Source: Saccharofermentans sp.
GTDB taxonomy: Bacteria; Bacillota; Clostridia; Saccharofermentanales; Saccharofermentanaceae
Direction: 5' to 3'
DNA: 57,854 bases
Assembly: GCA_024684815.1 (NCBI GenBank)
Contig: JAIKWL010000028.1
Span: forward strand, 1-57,854
The notes below the pieces were generated by a model that was not told the DNA's origin, ran no database searches, and saw only the letters and a program-made list of their open reading frames with translations. The stretch's first letter is position 1, and each line of letters starts with the position of its first letter. A program made the translations under genes and the position numbers. Positions 9,700 through 17,175 of the stretch are shown piece by piece.

Positions 9700-10083
9700 T
9701 CAATAATTCAGGTAATCAAATGTAATATATACGTGCTTTGAAGTATCATTATGTAAATTATATGTATGACTGCCGGAACTGGTAACATGGTATGTTCCAC
9801 TTTTTTGCGGCATGTTGATATTACACACTTTATCAGAATCAACGTTCATATCCGCTTTTAAAGATAAGTCATACAAATATGCTCCAACCGCCAGATCATT
9901 ATAATAAATGTATGAAACTTCATAACTAAAACTGTGGCCACCACCGGACGAAGCATATGCTGTTCCAACATAACCAATAGCACCGGCATTGATAGAATAT
10001 GCATTGCTGATTGATGCGTATCCCGCCAAAACACTTACACACATTACTACAGATACTATTTTCTTAACAACATTTCTTATCAT
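9700..10083 (-). CDS. Small secreted protein next to agrD
   Basis: 127 residues from the ATG at 10083, chosen because GGAGGA sits 7 nt upstream; the open frame extends further but lacks that support. Residues 1-28 form a Sec signal peptide ending ISNA. The mature 99 residues are Tyr-, Ser- and Gly-rich, with SSGGGHSFSY and a terminal beta-rich segment, and no family I recognise. It follows agrD by about 120 nt on the same strand, so it may be co-expressed with the signalling locus. It could be an effector of the quorum system, which is inference. Confidence 0.72.
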   Translation of the reverse strand: MIRNVVKKIVSVVMCVSVLAGYASISNAYSINAGAIGYVGTAYASSGGGHSFSYEVSYIYYNDLAVGAYLYDLSLKADMNVDSDKVCNINMPQKSGTYHVTSSGSHTYNLHNDTSKHVYITFDYLNY

Positions 10084-10201
10084 AGTAAAATCCTCCATAA
10101 CTATGAATATATACAACGGTTCCATTCCAAATTCAGAATTACAGTATGTTGTATATCTTATTATGAAATCTTCCACATTGTTCTTTACCTTCGTTTCATT
10201 T

Positions 10202-10324
10202 TCACTTCTTAGGTCTCTTAGGCTGATGATAGATAGTTACACAACCCGGAATCGGTGGATCAATTGATTGCTTCTTGGCAACAACCTTTACCGCCTTCAA
10301 GATTTTCTTTTCGATAATCTTCAT
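10202..10324 (-). CDS. agrD: AgrD-type autoinducing peptide precursor
   Basis: 40 residues. GGGGGA is placed before the ATG. It has an amphipathic Lys-rich N-terminal helix (residues 1-18), then PIPG, Cys28 and the segment CVTIY followed by HQPKRPKK. This matches the clostridial AgrD layout: a five-residue ring from Cys to an aromatic, then a H/Y-x-P-x-x-P tail that AgrB recognises. The predicted signal is a thiolactone of Cys28-Tyr32, possibly with N-terminal extension. The first 65 nt overlap the end of the agrB frame out of phase, which fits coupled expression. Confidence 0.85.
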   Translation of the reverse strand: MKIIEKKILKAVKVVAKKQSIDPPIPGCVTIYHQPKRPKK

Positions 10325-10571
10325 ATGCTATTCCCCCTTTCTTTCTTATTTCCAACAGCATAGAAATTGCACAAATTACAATTCCATAACTGATATAAAA
10401 GCAAATGTTAAGAGGGGAATGAAGCAAAACCAGTAAAAGTAATATTGAAGCTTCCAATATCACAATCAACCTTGACAGCCGCTTTGCTTTTCTAAATTCG
10501 CAATTGTTCCAATCTATATTGGGATTGTTGATTGCACCAATTAATATGACAATTATCATTGACATTATCAA
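10260..10571 (-). CDS. agrB: AgrB C-terminal half (separate frame)
   Basis: 103 residues in a different frame from the N-terminal half. It begins MIMSMIIVILIGAINNPN, which corresponds to the later membrane segments and the conserved N-P-N region of AgrB, and continues through two further hydrophobic segments. GGGGGAG lies 8 nt before an in-frame ATG, so it could be translated by reinitiation. Alternatively, loss of one base in the GGGGG run at 10575-10579 would join it to the upstream half. Its last residues are read through agrD in another frame. Confidence 0.7.
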   Translation of the reverse strand: MIMSMIIVILIGAINNPNIDWNNCEFRKAKRLSRLIVILEASILLLLVLLHSPLNICFYISYGIVICAISMLLEIRKKGGIAYEDYRKENLEGGKGCCQEAIN

Positions 10572-10899
10572 TCTCCCCCTGATAAAATAAAATTATCTTT
10601 TCGACAAGCGGGAATACTACAATGCCTGACAATGATACAGTAGTTGATGCTATCAAGCAGCCACTAAAACTTTTGCAATGAATTCCTCCACTGTATCTTC
10701 TAATAACTGAGAATGAAATTAAAAATACAACTATTTCAAGAAGACGATTAAGGATTATAGAAAGCAAAAATATAATGGAATATGATATGATCTTTTCAAG
10801 CAATATTTGAACGCCATAGTTATACTCCTCAGCGTCTTTTTCCGAAATCAGATTTACCGACATCATTCTGGCTACTATCTTTGACGCAACCTGATCCAT
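10492..10899 (-). CDS. agrB: AgrB N-terminal half, with peptidase residues
   Basis: 135 residues; about the first 108 are AgrB-like. AgrB is the membrane cysteine protease that cuts and cyclises AgrD. RRYSGGIHCKSFSGC carries His74 and Cys81 at the seven-residue spacing of the family catalytic pair. Hydrophobic segments flank it. After a five-base G run at 10575-10579 the frame leaves the family sequence and ends about 25 residues later, while the remainder of AgrB continues in the +1 frame. GGAGG precedes the ATG at good spacing. Either a frameshifted gene, a programmed frameshift, or a genuinely split protein. Confidence 0.8.
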   Translation of the reverse strand: MDQVASKIVARMMSVNLISEKDAEEYNYGVQILLEKIISYSIIFLLSIILNRLLEIVVFLISFSVIRRYSGGIHCKSFSGCLIASTTVSLSGIVVFPLVEKIILFYQGEIDNVNDNCHINWCNQQSQYRLEQLRI

Positions 10900-10929
10900 C
10901 TATTGCCTCCTGATATTGCATCTATATAC

Positions 10930-10958
10930 GATATAACACAGGCATAAGTGGATTAAAA
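10930..10958 (-). promoter_or_regulatory. Candidate agrBD promoter
   Basis: On the minus strand TTTTAA (10953-10958) and TATATC (10930-10935) are 17 nt apart, just downstream of the 20-bp direct repeats and 30 nt before the agrB start. The weak boxes suit an activator-dependent promoter. Confidence 0.45.
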
Positions 10959-10975
10959 CGGGATGGTAAATATTT

Positions 10976-11026
10976 GGCAAGTTTGGTTGAAATTAGGCAA
11001 GTTTGGTCGAAATTAGTCAGGTTGGG
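10976..11026 (-). promoter_or_regulatory. 20-bp tandem repeats, likely LytTR (AgrA) binding site
   Basis: Two copies of a 20-bp unit (10976-10995 and 10996-11015, one mismatch) contain ACCAAACTTGCC on the minus strand, and a partial third copy follows at 11016-11026. LytTR regulators bind direct repeats about two helical turns apart. The array spans the agrC stop and lies upstream of the agrB promoter, as expected for autoinduction. Confidence 0.6.
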
Positions 11027-12314
11027 TACCTTGCAAAGGTATTATAACAACTGATACAAACTCTTTTTCTTCCTTTTCGAAGAAGCAATTACCCCGGTTG
11101 CGATTAACCGCCTCTTTGATATTTACAAGACCATAACCATGTGGAACAACATCTCTCTTTTTGCTCTTCATTTCTGTATCATTATTTTTGTATGAATTTC
11201 GACAAGCAAAAATTAATTGACCTTCTTCAATTACAGTTTTTATCGATAGAAATCTATTATCTTCCGGACATTGTTCAGCGGCTTCAATTGCGTTATTAAG
11301 GATGTTTGTAAAAATAACAATACAATCACGATCTTCCATCTTCAATGATGAAAGATCTTTCAAAACAAAACGAAATGTAATTCCTTTTTCTCTCGCTTCC
11401 GCATACTTCGTATTAAGAATGGTATTTATAAGACGGTTGCCTGTCTCAAATACATTGGTATTATTTACAAGCTCAGTATTTTGAACATTGAGAATCTCTT
11501 TCATCTGCTCATATTGTTTTTCTGCTATCAGACTCTTTAGCACGGTTATCGTATTCTTAAACTCATGTTCTCGTTTACCTAATATATCCCTTTCATTTGT
11601 AATCTGCTCATATAATTGAACTATACCCTTTGCGTGAATAATCTCCATTTCATTACGCTGTGCTTCAAGAACTCTTTGTGATTCCTGCTTGATAAACCAA
11701 AATATAAAAAGATTAATAACCAATAAAGAAGCGGCCATATACGTTATGAAATTAGCTTGAGTTATATTAACGGGGCCATCAAAACTATATATCAATAATG
11801 CAATTAAGCTAAGTGAATATAGAGGAAAAACCAAGTAAATTAACCAAAGCTTAGTATCTATTATAGTTGTTTTCGTTTTAATGAATAGTTTTCGCAAAAT
11901 AAAAACGATTATAAGTTGTATAAACTGACTGGCTGCACCCATATATACTGAAATATCACTTTCCATAATCTGAGCAATTCTAAGATTAGGATCAAAGTAT
12001 CTGTGAATTGCTGCAACAAAGAAATCACAAGCAATAGCAAGTATATAAAACAATGTCGGGATCACTAGAATCATTACTTTGTTTTTCTTTTTGTAAAGAA
12101 ATACCGCAAAGACGATATTAATTATTACTACAATAACAATTCTACAAACTAATGTACCCTCAAAAAAAGTACCTACACCCAAACTAGCCAATATCCAAAG
12201 AATAGTAACTACAAAAACAAATATAATAGATCTTTCTTCTCGATCCAAAAATGCCGAACAGAAAAGCTGTGCCAAAATAACATATACTATGGCATTAACA
12301 ACGTCATAAATCAT
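11013..12314 (-). CDS. agrC: AgrC-type sensor histidine kinase
   Basis: 433 residues. Six or so membrane segments fill residues 1-205 and would receive the cyclic peptide. A linker helix leads to the H-box REHEFKNTITVLKSLI, then the N-box ILNNAIEAAEQ and G-box HGYGLVNIKEAV, the unorthodox HATPase arrangement of the AgrC/HPK10 group. Its ATG overlaps the TGA of the response-regulator gene. The stop lies within the direct repeats that precede agrB. Gene order A-C-B-D differs from the B-D-C-A order of staphylococci. Confidence 0.87.
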   Translation of the reverse strand: MIYDVVNAIVYVILAQLFCSAFLDREERSIIFVFVVTILWILASLGVGTFFEGTLVCRIVIVVIINIVFAVFLYKKKNKVMILVIPTLFYILAIACDFFVAAIHRYFDPNLRIAQIMESDISVYMGAASQFIQLIIVFILRKLFIKTKTTIIDTKLWLIYLVFPLYSLSLIALLIYSFDGPVNITQANFITYMAASLLVINLFIFWFIKQESQRVLEAQRNEMEIIHAKGIVQLYEQITNERDILGKREHEFKNTITVLKSLIAEKQYEQMKEILNVQNTELVNNTNVFETGNRLINTILNTKYAEAREKGITFRFVLKDLSSLKMEDRDCIVIFTNILNNAIEAAEQCPEDNRFLSIKTVIEEGQLIFACRNSYKNNDTEMKSKKRDVVPHGYGLVNIKEAVNRNRGNCFFEKEEKEFVSVVIIPLQGTQPD

Positions 12315-13042
12315 CCTATTTCCCCTTTAATTAAACAAAAATTCCTATTAACTTCTTCGAATCGATTTCTGGCAATTGGTATTCTTATAGTATCCTTGCC
12401 ACTCTTTTTAATTATCACCTCATATCTCTTTAACTGCACTGAATTCTTCAGGTTAATAATATATCTTTGATGTGCCCTGATAAAATGTTTTGGTAATTCT
12501 GTCAAAGCATCATCAAGGCTACAGCGTCTTATATAAAACGTAGAATCCTTCTCTTTTACAAAATATTCAATATAGTGTTTCTCGCTTTTGATAAATACTA
12601 TGTCATCTATAGCAATCTCAATATTACCATCGCTTAATTCAAGCAAGAGAGTCTTGGGAGGTTCTGTCCTGAGAATAAATTCTACACATTCGATCAATTC
12701 CGCATTAAATGTTTCTTCTTGCTTGACAAGATACCTTACAGCATTGTATTTATATCCTTCTCTTGTAAAATCATAGTAATTGGTAGCAAAAGCAATTTTA
12801 GCATTAGGATACAAAACATATATTTCACGCGCCGTTTCAAAACCGGTTAATCCATCCATTTCATAATCTAGGATGAACAAATTGTATTTGCTAATAACCT
12901 CGCCCTTCGATAGCAGATCTTCCCCAGATGAATATATATCACATTTGAATTCAACTTTTCTATCTGATAAATACCGCTCAAGCATGCCTTTTTCTAATTC
13001 AAGAAAGGATCGTTGATCATCACATAATGCAATGCGTATCAT
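12311..13042 (-). CDS. agrA: AgrA-type LytTR response regulator
   Basis: 243 residues from the ATG at 13042, preceded by GAGGTG; an upstream in-frame ATG lacks such a site. The N-terminal receiver begins IRIALCDDQ, with the phospho-acceptor Asp in FILDYEMDGLTGFE and a Lys in VRYLVKQ. The C-terminal LytTR domain (about residues 135-240) has the typical IVFIKSEKHYIEYF and FIRAHQRYIINL blocks. It is coupled to the kinase gene by a 4-nt overlap. It probably binds the tandem repeats at 10976-11026. TATAAT on the minus strand at 13080-13085 may belong to its promoter. Confidence 0.87.
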   Translation of the reverse strand: MIRIALCDDQRSFLELEKGMLERYLSDRKVEFKCDIYSSGEDLLSKGEVISKYNLFILDYEMDGLTGFETAREIYVLYPNAKIAFATNYYDFTREGYKYNAVRYLVKQEETFNAELIECVEFILRTEPPKTLLLELSDGNIEIAIDDIVFIKSEKHYIEYFVKEKDSTFYIRRCSLDDALTELPKHFIRAHQRYIINLKNSVQLKRYEVIIKKSGKDTIRIPIARNRFEEVNRNFCLIKGEIG

Positions 13043-13271
13043 AAACACCTCAAACATTTTTACACTATCAGACAAATTGATTATATCATGACATCAACAG
13101 ATCCTTATAAATTGTTATACTGATTTTACTACATATTAAATAACGACAGAAATTACCTTCAAATTATTGAAAATTTAATATAATGATTTCTAAATATACT
13201 CACATAAATATCACACTGTCTTTTTTGTCTAAACATTTATATCTGTTTTTCAAATTCAGATAATGTTTCTG

Positions 13272-14144
13272 TCAAAGATCAAAAATACTGATCTGTTTAT
13301 CCGGCAGTTCATTCATATATCTGAAGCATTCATCAGGATCACACATGATGCCGTTATCTTTGCAGATGCGTTTAAAGATCTTCATCAGTTGCTTTGCGTT
13401 GGGACTCGGAACTTCATATGAGTTTCCATAGTGATAGATATATTTATCTTTGATACCGGGGAAATGCTTATCGAGAGCAGCATAGAAATATTCCCTGTCG
13501 CCTTCTCTTAATGTAAGCCCCATGTCGAAATTGATAATGCCTTTCACACCGACACGCACGCATTCTTCAAGGATCGCGGTGATATTTTCTTCGGTATCAT
13601 TTACAAAAGGCAGTACAGGTGTCAGCCATACCACTGTCGGAATGCCGCGCTTATTCATCTGCTCAAGCACTTCGATACGTCTTTTGGTGTTGCACACATT
13701 AGGCTCGATAATACTGCAGAGATCATCATCGTATGTCGTTAAAGTTATCTGGACAACGCACTTCGCTTTTTTATTGATCGAATCAAGCAGATCGATATCA
13801 TCAAGTATCATATCGGATTTAGTCTGAACCGCAACTCCGAATCCGTATCTTTCTATTATCTCAAGGCATTTTCTTGTAAGGCGGAGTTCCTTCTCGCAAT
13901 GCATATATGGATCAGACATGGAACCTGTGCCGATCATGCACTTCTCACGTTTGGATCTGAGAGCTTTCTCCAAAAGCTCGGGAGCGTTCTTCTTCACTTC
14001 GATATCTTCAAATGCGTGTGTGAACTGGTAGCAAAGACTCCTGCTGTCGCAATATATGCAACCGTGCGTACAACCACGGTAAATGTTCATACCGTGATAT
14101 CCGCCTTTATTGTGGAGTATTCCTTTTGCTTCTACGAAATGCAT
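13272..14144 (-). CDS. SPL-family radical SAM protein
   Basis: 290 residues. CTHGCIYC (C-x3-C-x2-C, residues 25-32) is the radical SAM iron-sulfur ligand motif, and the protein matches the COG1533/spore photoproduct lyase-like group in length and in the early NIYRGCTHGCIYCD block. TGSMSDPY and VWLTPVLPFVNDTEEN blocks are typical. Its substrate is unknown; members are not necessarily photolyases. A TATACT box lies only 6 nt before the ATG with no ribosome-binding site, so the mRNA may be leaderless. It is separated from rtcB by a terminator. Confidence 0.85.
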   Translation of the reverse strand: MHFVEAKGILHNKGGYHGMNIYRGCTHGCIYCDSRSLCYQFTHAFEDIEVKKNAPELLEKALRSKREKCMIGTGSMSDPYMHCEKELRLTRKCLEIIERYGFGVAVQTKSDMILDDIDLLDSINKKAKCVVQITLTTYDDDLCSIIEPNVCNTKRRIEVLEQMNKRGIPTVVWLTPVLPFVNDTEENITAILEECVRVGVKGIINFDMGLTLREGDREYFYAALDKHFPGIKDKYIYHYGNSYEVPSPNAKQLMKIFKRICKDNGIMCDPDECFRYMNELPDKQISIFDL

Positions 14145-14185
14145 ATATTGAGTATAACAAAAACATTCCTTCGAGGCACATGAAA

Positions 14186-14221
14186 AAGCCGGCCTTAAGC
14201 CTTAAAGTTAAAGACCGGCTT
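14186..14221 (-). terminator. Intrinsic terminator at the end of rtcB
   Basis: AAGCCGG (14215-14221 on the minus strand) pairs with CCGGCTT (14186-14192), partly over the last rtcB codons, and is followed by TTTTTC. It ends the RNA-repair operon. Confidence 0.75.
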
Positions 14222-15403
14222 GATAACTTCAATTACATCCACTGAAGCTTTGATGACATCTATGATATCGTCCAGAGACTTATATGCCATTGGAGCTTCA
14301 TCGAGGGTGGATTCGCTGACAGATGTTGTGTATACATCCTTCATTGCTTCCTTGTATTCCTCAAGAGAGAGTGTGTCCTTGGCCTTGGTCCTTGACATGA
14401 TCCTTCCCGCACCGTGAGGTGCAGAGAAGTTCCATTCAGGGTTTCCCTTGCCGACAGCTATGACAGAACCGTCCCTCATGTTGATGGGGATCAACACCTT
14501 CTCTCCCTTGTGCGCTGCAATGGAACCTTTTCTCAAGATCATCTCTTCAGTATCGATATAGTTATGTATCGTGTGGAAGGATTCGCCTGCTGTAAGTCCT
14601 GCCATTTCCACGATTATCTCCGCCATTATCTCTCTGCTTCTTTTAGCAAATGCCTGGCAGATCTCAACATCGTGGAGATAGTCTTCAAGATACTTTCCTG
14701 AAAGATAGCAAAGATCTTCAGGCATCTTTGTCTCACCTTCATAGACCTTCCATTTGAGTTCCTTCAATGCAGCCTGTATCTCATCCCTTCGTCCCTGCTC
14801 TTTGTAGGAACGGATAATCTCATCACGCTTCTCGATATAATCGCCATAACCTCTGTCAAGGTTTACAGCAAGCTTCTGATAGTGTTCTGCGACCTGCTTT
14901 CCGAGGTTTCTGGAACCGGAGTGGATCACAAGATACTTAGTTCCGTCAGAGGATTCGTCGATCTCGATGAAGTGGTTTCCGCCGCCCAAAGTTCCGAGAG
15001 ATCTTTCGAGTCTTTTTGCCTCCTTGAGTTCTCTATAGCAGATAAGGCCGGTAAGATTGAAATGCTCTCTTCTTCCCTCCCATACACTCATGCCGGAAGG
15101 AATATAGTGAGCTGCTGCATCGACCTTCATATAATCGATATCGCCTTCCCCGAGTTCCACAGTGTACATTCCGCACCCGATATCAACTCCGACCACATTG
15201 GGAACCACCTTATCTGTGACAGTCATGGTTGTACCGATCGTGCATCCCTTACCGGAGTGAACGTCAGGCATTATCCTGATCTTGGAGCCTTCCGTCATCG
15301 GGTAATCACACATTCTCTTTATCTGCGCTATCGCTTCGTCTTCAATGACCTTAGCGTAACAGATCGCTGTATTTACCTTTCCCTTTATTTCTATAACATC
15401 CAT
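14195..15403 (-). CDS. rtcB: RtcB RNA-splicing ligase
   Basis: 402 residues. RtcB joins RNA 3'-phosphate or 2',3'-cyclic phosphate ends to 5'-OH ends using GTP and Mn2+, healing RNAs cut by ribonucleases. Visible family residues are PDVHSGKG, metal-binding Cys77 in DIGCGM, GGNHFIE (143-149), HSGSRNLG (161-168) and the guanylylated His330 in PHGAGR. GAGGTAAATGAT precedes the ATG. It follows the DUF2828 gene by 78 nt containing a hairpin, and the two share a leader with tRNA-like RNAs, so the locus is an RNA-repair operon. No RtcA is present. Confidence 0.95.
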   Translation of the reverse strand: MDVIEIKGKVNTAICYAKVIEDEAIAQIKRMCDYPMTEGSKIRIMPDVHSGKGCTIGTTMTVTDKVVPNVVGVDIGCGMYTVELGEGDIDYMKVDAAAHYIPSGMSVWEGRREHFNLTGLICYRELKEAKRLERSLGTLGGGNHFIEIDESSDGTKYLVIHSGSRNLGKQVAEHYQKLAVNLDRGYGDYIEKRDEIIRSYKEQGRRDEIQAALKELKWKVYEGETKMPEDLCYLSGKYLEDYLHDVEICQAFAKRSREIMAEIIVEMAGLTAGESFHTIHNYIDTEEMILRKGSIAAHKGEKVLIPINMRDGSVIAVGKGNPEWNFSAPHGAGRIMSRTKAKDTLSLEEYKEAMKDVYTTSVSESTLDEAPMAYKSLDDIIDVIKASVDVIEVIKPVFNFKA

Positions 15404-15422
15404 ATCATTTACCTCTTTATAT

Positions 15423-15457
15423 GGCGAAGATCCCGCTTTTAATGCAGGGATCTTGCC
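15423..15457 (-). other. Intercistronic hairpin between DUF2828 and rtcB
   Basis: AAGATCCC (15447-15454 on the minus strand) pairs with GGGATCTT (15427-15434), extended by GGC/GCC past a one-base bulge. No T-run follows, so it is unlikely to terminate. It may set relative expression or be a processing site. Confidence 0.5.
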
Positions 15458-15481
15458 GTTTGATAATCTTATCTTCTCTTT

Positions 15482-16945
15482 TTATGCAGCTATCTTCTCA
15501 TATCTTTTATCAGAGATCACGCTCAACATAAAAGTATATGGGTTAAGCTTGTCATTCTTCAACATTGAGAAGATCTGCGGGGACATACCGGAGACCAGTA
15601 TGACACCCTGTTCGTTCATTGTGACAGGCTGCTGTCTGTTGAAACTGTTAACGTTCCAGAAGACCAGCTGAGGGAGCTTATAACCGTATCTTTCGAATTC
15701 GGCTTTTGCATTTCTGAAGTTTGTCATTTCGGCATTATTCGCGCAGCTGTCGAATTCCATGTCGGAAATGATGATCAGTCTGTCAGGCATATCAGCCTGT
15801 TTCAGGCGGTTCTTAACAGCAGTATGCAAGATCAGATCAAAAGTCTTCTCAATATTGGTGTTGCTGCATTCATTAAAACTCATGCAGTATTTGACCTTCT
15901 CGAAAATATCTCTTCCCTTGATCTCGATCAGTCTCGGCTTGGAAGAAAACGTAATAAAGTGGTTCTTGAACTGACCTTTGTTACGCTCCGCGAAGTAAAT
16001 TGCCAAAGACTGTGCGACAGCCGCAGGAAGTGTTTTCGCACCCCAGTACATAGAACCTGAACCGTCAACGACTACCAGGGAATTATCGGAGTTCACATAA
16101 TTCTCCAGAGCATTCCATGTGGTATCAAGGACCATTCTATCATCTTCGCTCATACCGTTTCTTGCTGTGATAACAGAAGAAACAATATCATAAGGTGTAA
16201 GTGAGCTTGTGTGCATGACTGAAGGATCAGCCTTTGCTTTGAAGATAAAGCTCTTATATCTTTCTTCATCATTTCTGATGAATGCCTTTCTGTACTTGTA
16301 CAAAGCCCTGGAAGGCTGAGCTTCGTATTCAAAAGAATAGTCCTTCTCTCTCAGGTTGTTTTCTATGATCCTGATATAAGATCTTAATGAAGAAAGCATC
16401 TTTCTGTATTCGGCATCAGACATCTTCATCTCATGTGCGATCAGTCTGGCAGTCTTCACTGTCTCCTTGCTGCTGGCGTTAACAGAAGGCAACCACTTTG
16501 CCATTAAAGATACGTTGGCGTGTGCCTGCATCGCCATCATATCCTTTTCCAGGATTTCCTTGATGTAAGCGATTGCCTCCTGTTCCAGACCTGTACCTAT
16601 TAACGCCAGTATATCATCGTATCTGCCGTATTCGGCAATATTAGCGATGTTCTTTCTGACGGATTCAGGACTCATTACCGCAAGATATCTGATAACGACT
16701 CTGAAGAATCTTCTCTCACCAAGACCGCCTCTGACGTCTCTTGCATAGAAGAGTGTCTTCATTGCGATGTCTCTGTCCTCGGCATAGGCTCTCATGAACC
16801 TTGTGATGATCTCATCATCACTTACATTACGCAATGCGCCGGCAACAGCGAACAAATCCAGGCAATCAGACAATGTGCTTGCGTTAGATACTGCGCCATT
16901 AGCAGTATATGCTTTGTTTGCTTCCCTTTTTAAAAATTTCAACAT
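15482..16945 (-). CDS. DUF2828 / TROVE-like protein with vWA domain (Ro60 analogue)
   Basis: 487 residues. The N-terminal helical repeat region has ARDVRGGLGERRFFR and EYGRYDDILAL, typical of DUF2828 and TROVE (Ro60/Rsr) proteins. The C-terminal von Willebrand A domain has MIDAS residues DGSGS at 294-298 and a later IISDMEFD. Ro60 proteins ring around structured RNAs such as Y RNAs and assist RNA quality control. Here two tRNA-like RNAs lie immediately upstream on the same strand and RtcB downstream, so a Y-RNA-bound repair complex is the natural inference. AAAGGAGG precedes the ATG. The DUF2828 versus TROVE assignment is from memory. Confidence 0.85.
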   Translation of the reverse strand: MLKFLKREANKAYTANGAVSNASTLSDCLDLFAVAGALRNVSDDEIITRFMRAYAEDRDIAMKTLFYARDVRGGLGERRFFRVVIRYLAVMSPESVRKNIANIAEYGRYDDILALIGTGLEQEAIAYIKEILEKDMMAMQAHANVSLMAKWLPSVNASSKETVKTARLIAHEMKMSDAEYRKMLSSLRSYIRIIENNLREKDYSFEYEAQPSRALYKYRKAFIRNDEERYKSFIFKAKADPSVMHTSSLTPYDIVSSVITARNGMSEDDRMVLDTTWNALENYVNSDNSLVVVDGSGSMYWGAKTLPAAVAQSLAIYFAERNKGQFKNHFITFSSKPRLIEIKGRDIFEKVKYCMSFNECSNTNIEKTFDLILHTAVKNRLKQADMPDRLIIISDMEFDSCANNAEMTNFRNAKAEFERYGYKLPQLVFWNVNSFNRQQPVTMNEQGVILVSGMSPQIFSMLKNDKLNPYTFMLSVISDKRYEKIAA

Positions 16946-16963
16946 TTCCTTTCCTCCTTTTAC

Positions 16964-17035
16964 AAGGTGCCCGGGGATTGCACCCCCCGTTCAGATTAAC
17001 AGTCTGTTGGAGCTATTCATTGCTGTATGCACCTT
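16964..17035 (-). ncRNA. tRNA-like RNA 2 (Asn-anticodon-like), leader of the repair operon
   Basis: 72 nt. A terminal 7-bp stem AAGGTGC/GCACCTT encloses an anticodon-like hairpin with loop CTGTTAA, which reads GUU (Asn) at 16998-17000, and a T-arm-like CGGGG/CCCCG hairpin with loop ending GTGCAAT. The D-arm is missing: AGCTC runs straight into CAACAGACTG. There is no encoded CCA. It ends 18 nt before the DUF2828 start. It cannot be a normal tRNA; it looks like a tRNA-Asn-derived mimic comparable to the tRNA-like module of bacterial Y RNAs. It carries ACAGCAATGAA, shared with the other copy. Confidence 0.7.
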
Positions 17036-17052
17036 TAGTCAACGATATCTGC

Positions 17053-17142
17053 AAGACACTTTCTTTAATGCAGGATTCGAACCTGCGAACAAAGCCTTTA
17101 ACTTTGGTGAAACCGCCTCATTTTCATTGCTGTGAGTGTCTT
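17053..17142 (-). ncRNA. tRNA-like RNA 1 (Y-RNA-like cloverleaf on a stalk)
   Basis: 90 nt. An 8-bp terminal stem AAGACACT/AGTGTCTT is separated by linkers of 8 and 9 nt from three tRNA-type hairpins: a D-like arm TGAAA/TTTCA with a GG-containing 9-nt loop (17108-17126), an anticodon-like arm CAAAG/CTTTG with 7-nt loop (17090-17106), and a perfect T arm GCAGG-TTCGAAT-CCTGC (17070-17086). The displaced stem and lack of CCA exclude an aminoacylated tRNA. The layout resembles bacterial Y RNAs, in which a tRNA mimic sits on a Ro60-binding stem. It lies upstream of RNA 2 and the Ro60-like gene. Confidence 0.75.
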
Positions 17143-17175
17143 CAACCTCGTTGCACCTATATCGTAGCGCACCGG

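Noticed and set aside
10976..11026. CRISPR-like direct repeats
   Set aside because: Only two and a half units in direct contact without spacers; position before agrB fits a LytTR site.
16964..17142. Ordinary tRNA genes (Asn and another)
   Set aside because: One lacks a D arm, the other has its terminal stem displaced by 8-9 nt linkers, and neither encodes CCA although the tRNA-Ser fragment in this window does.
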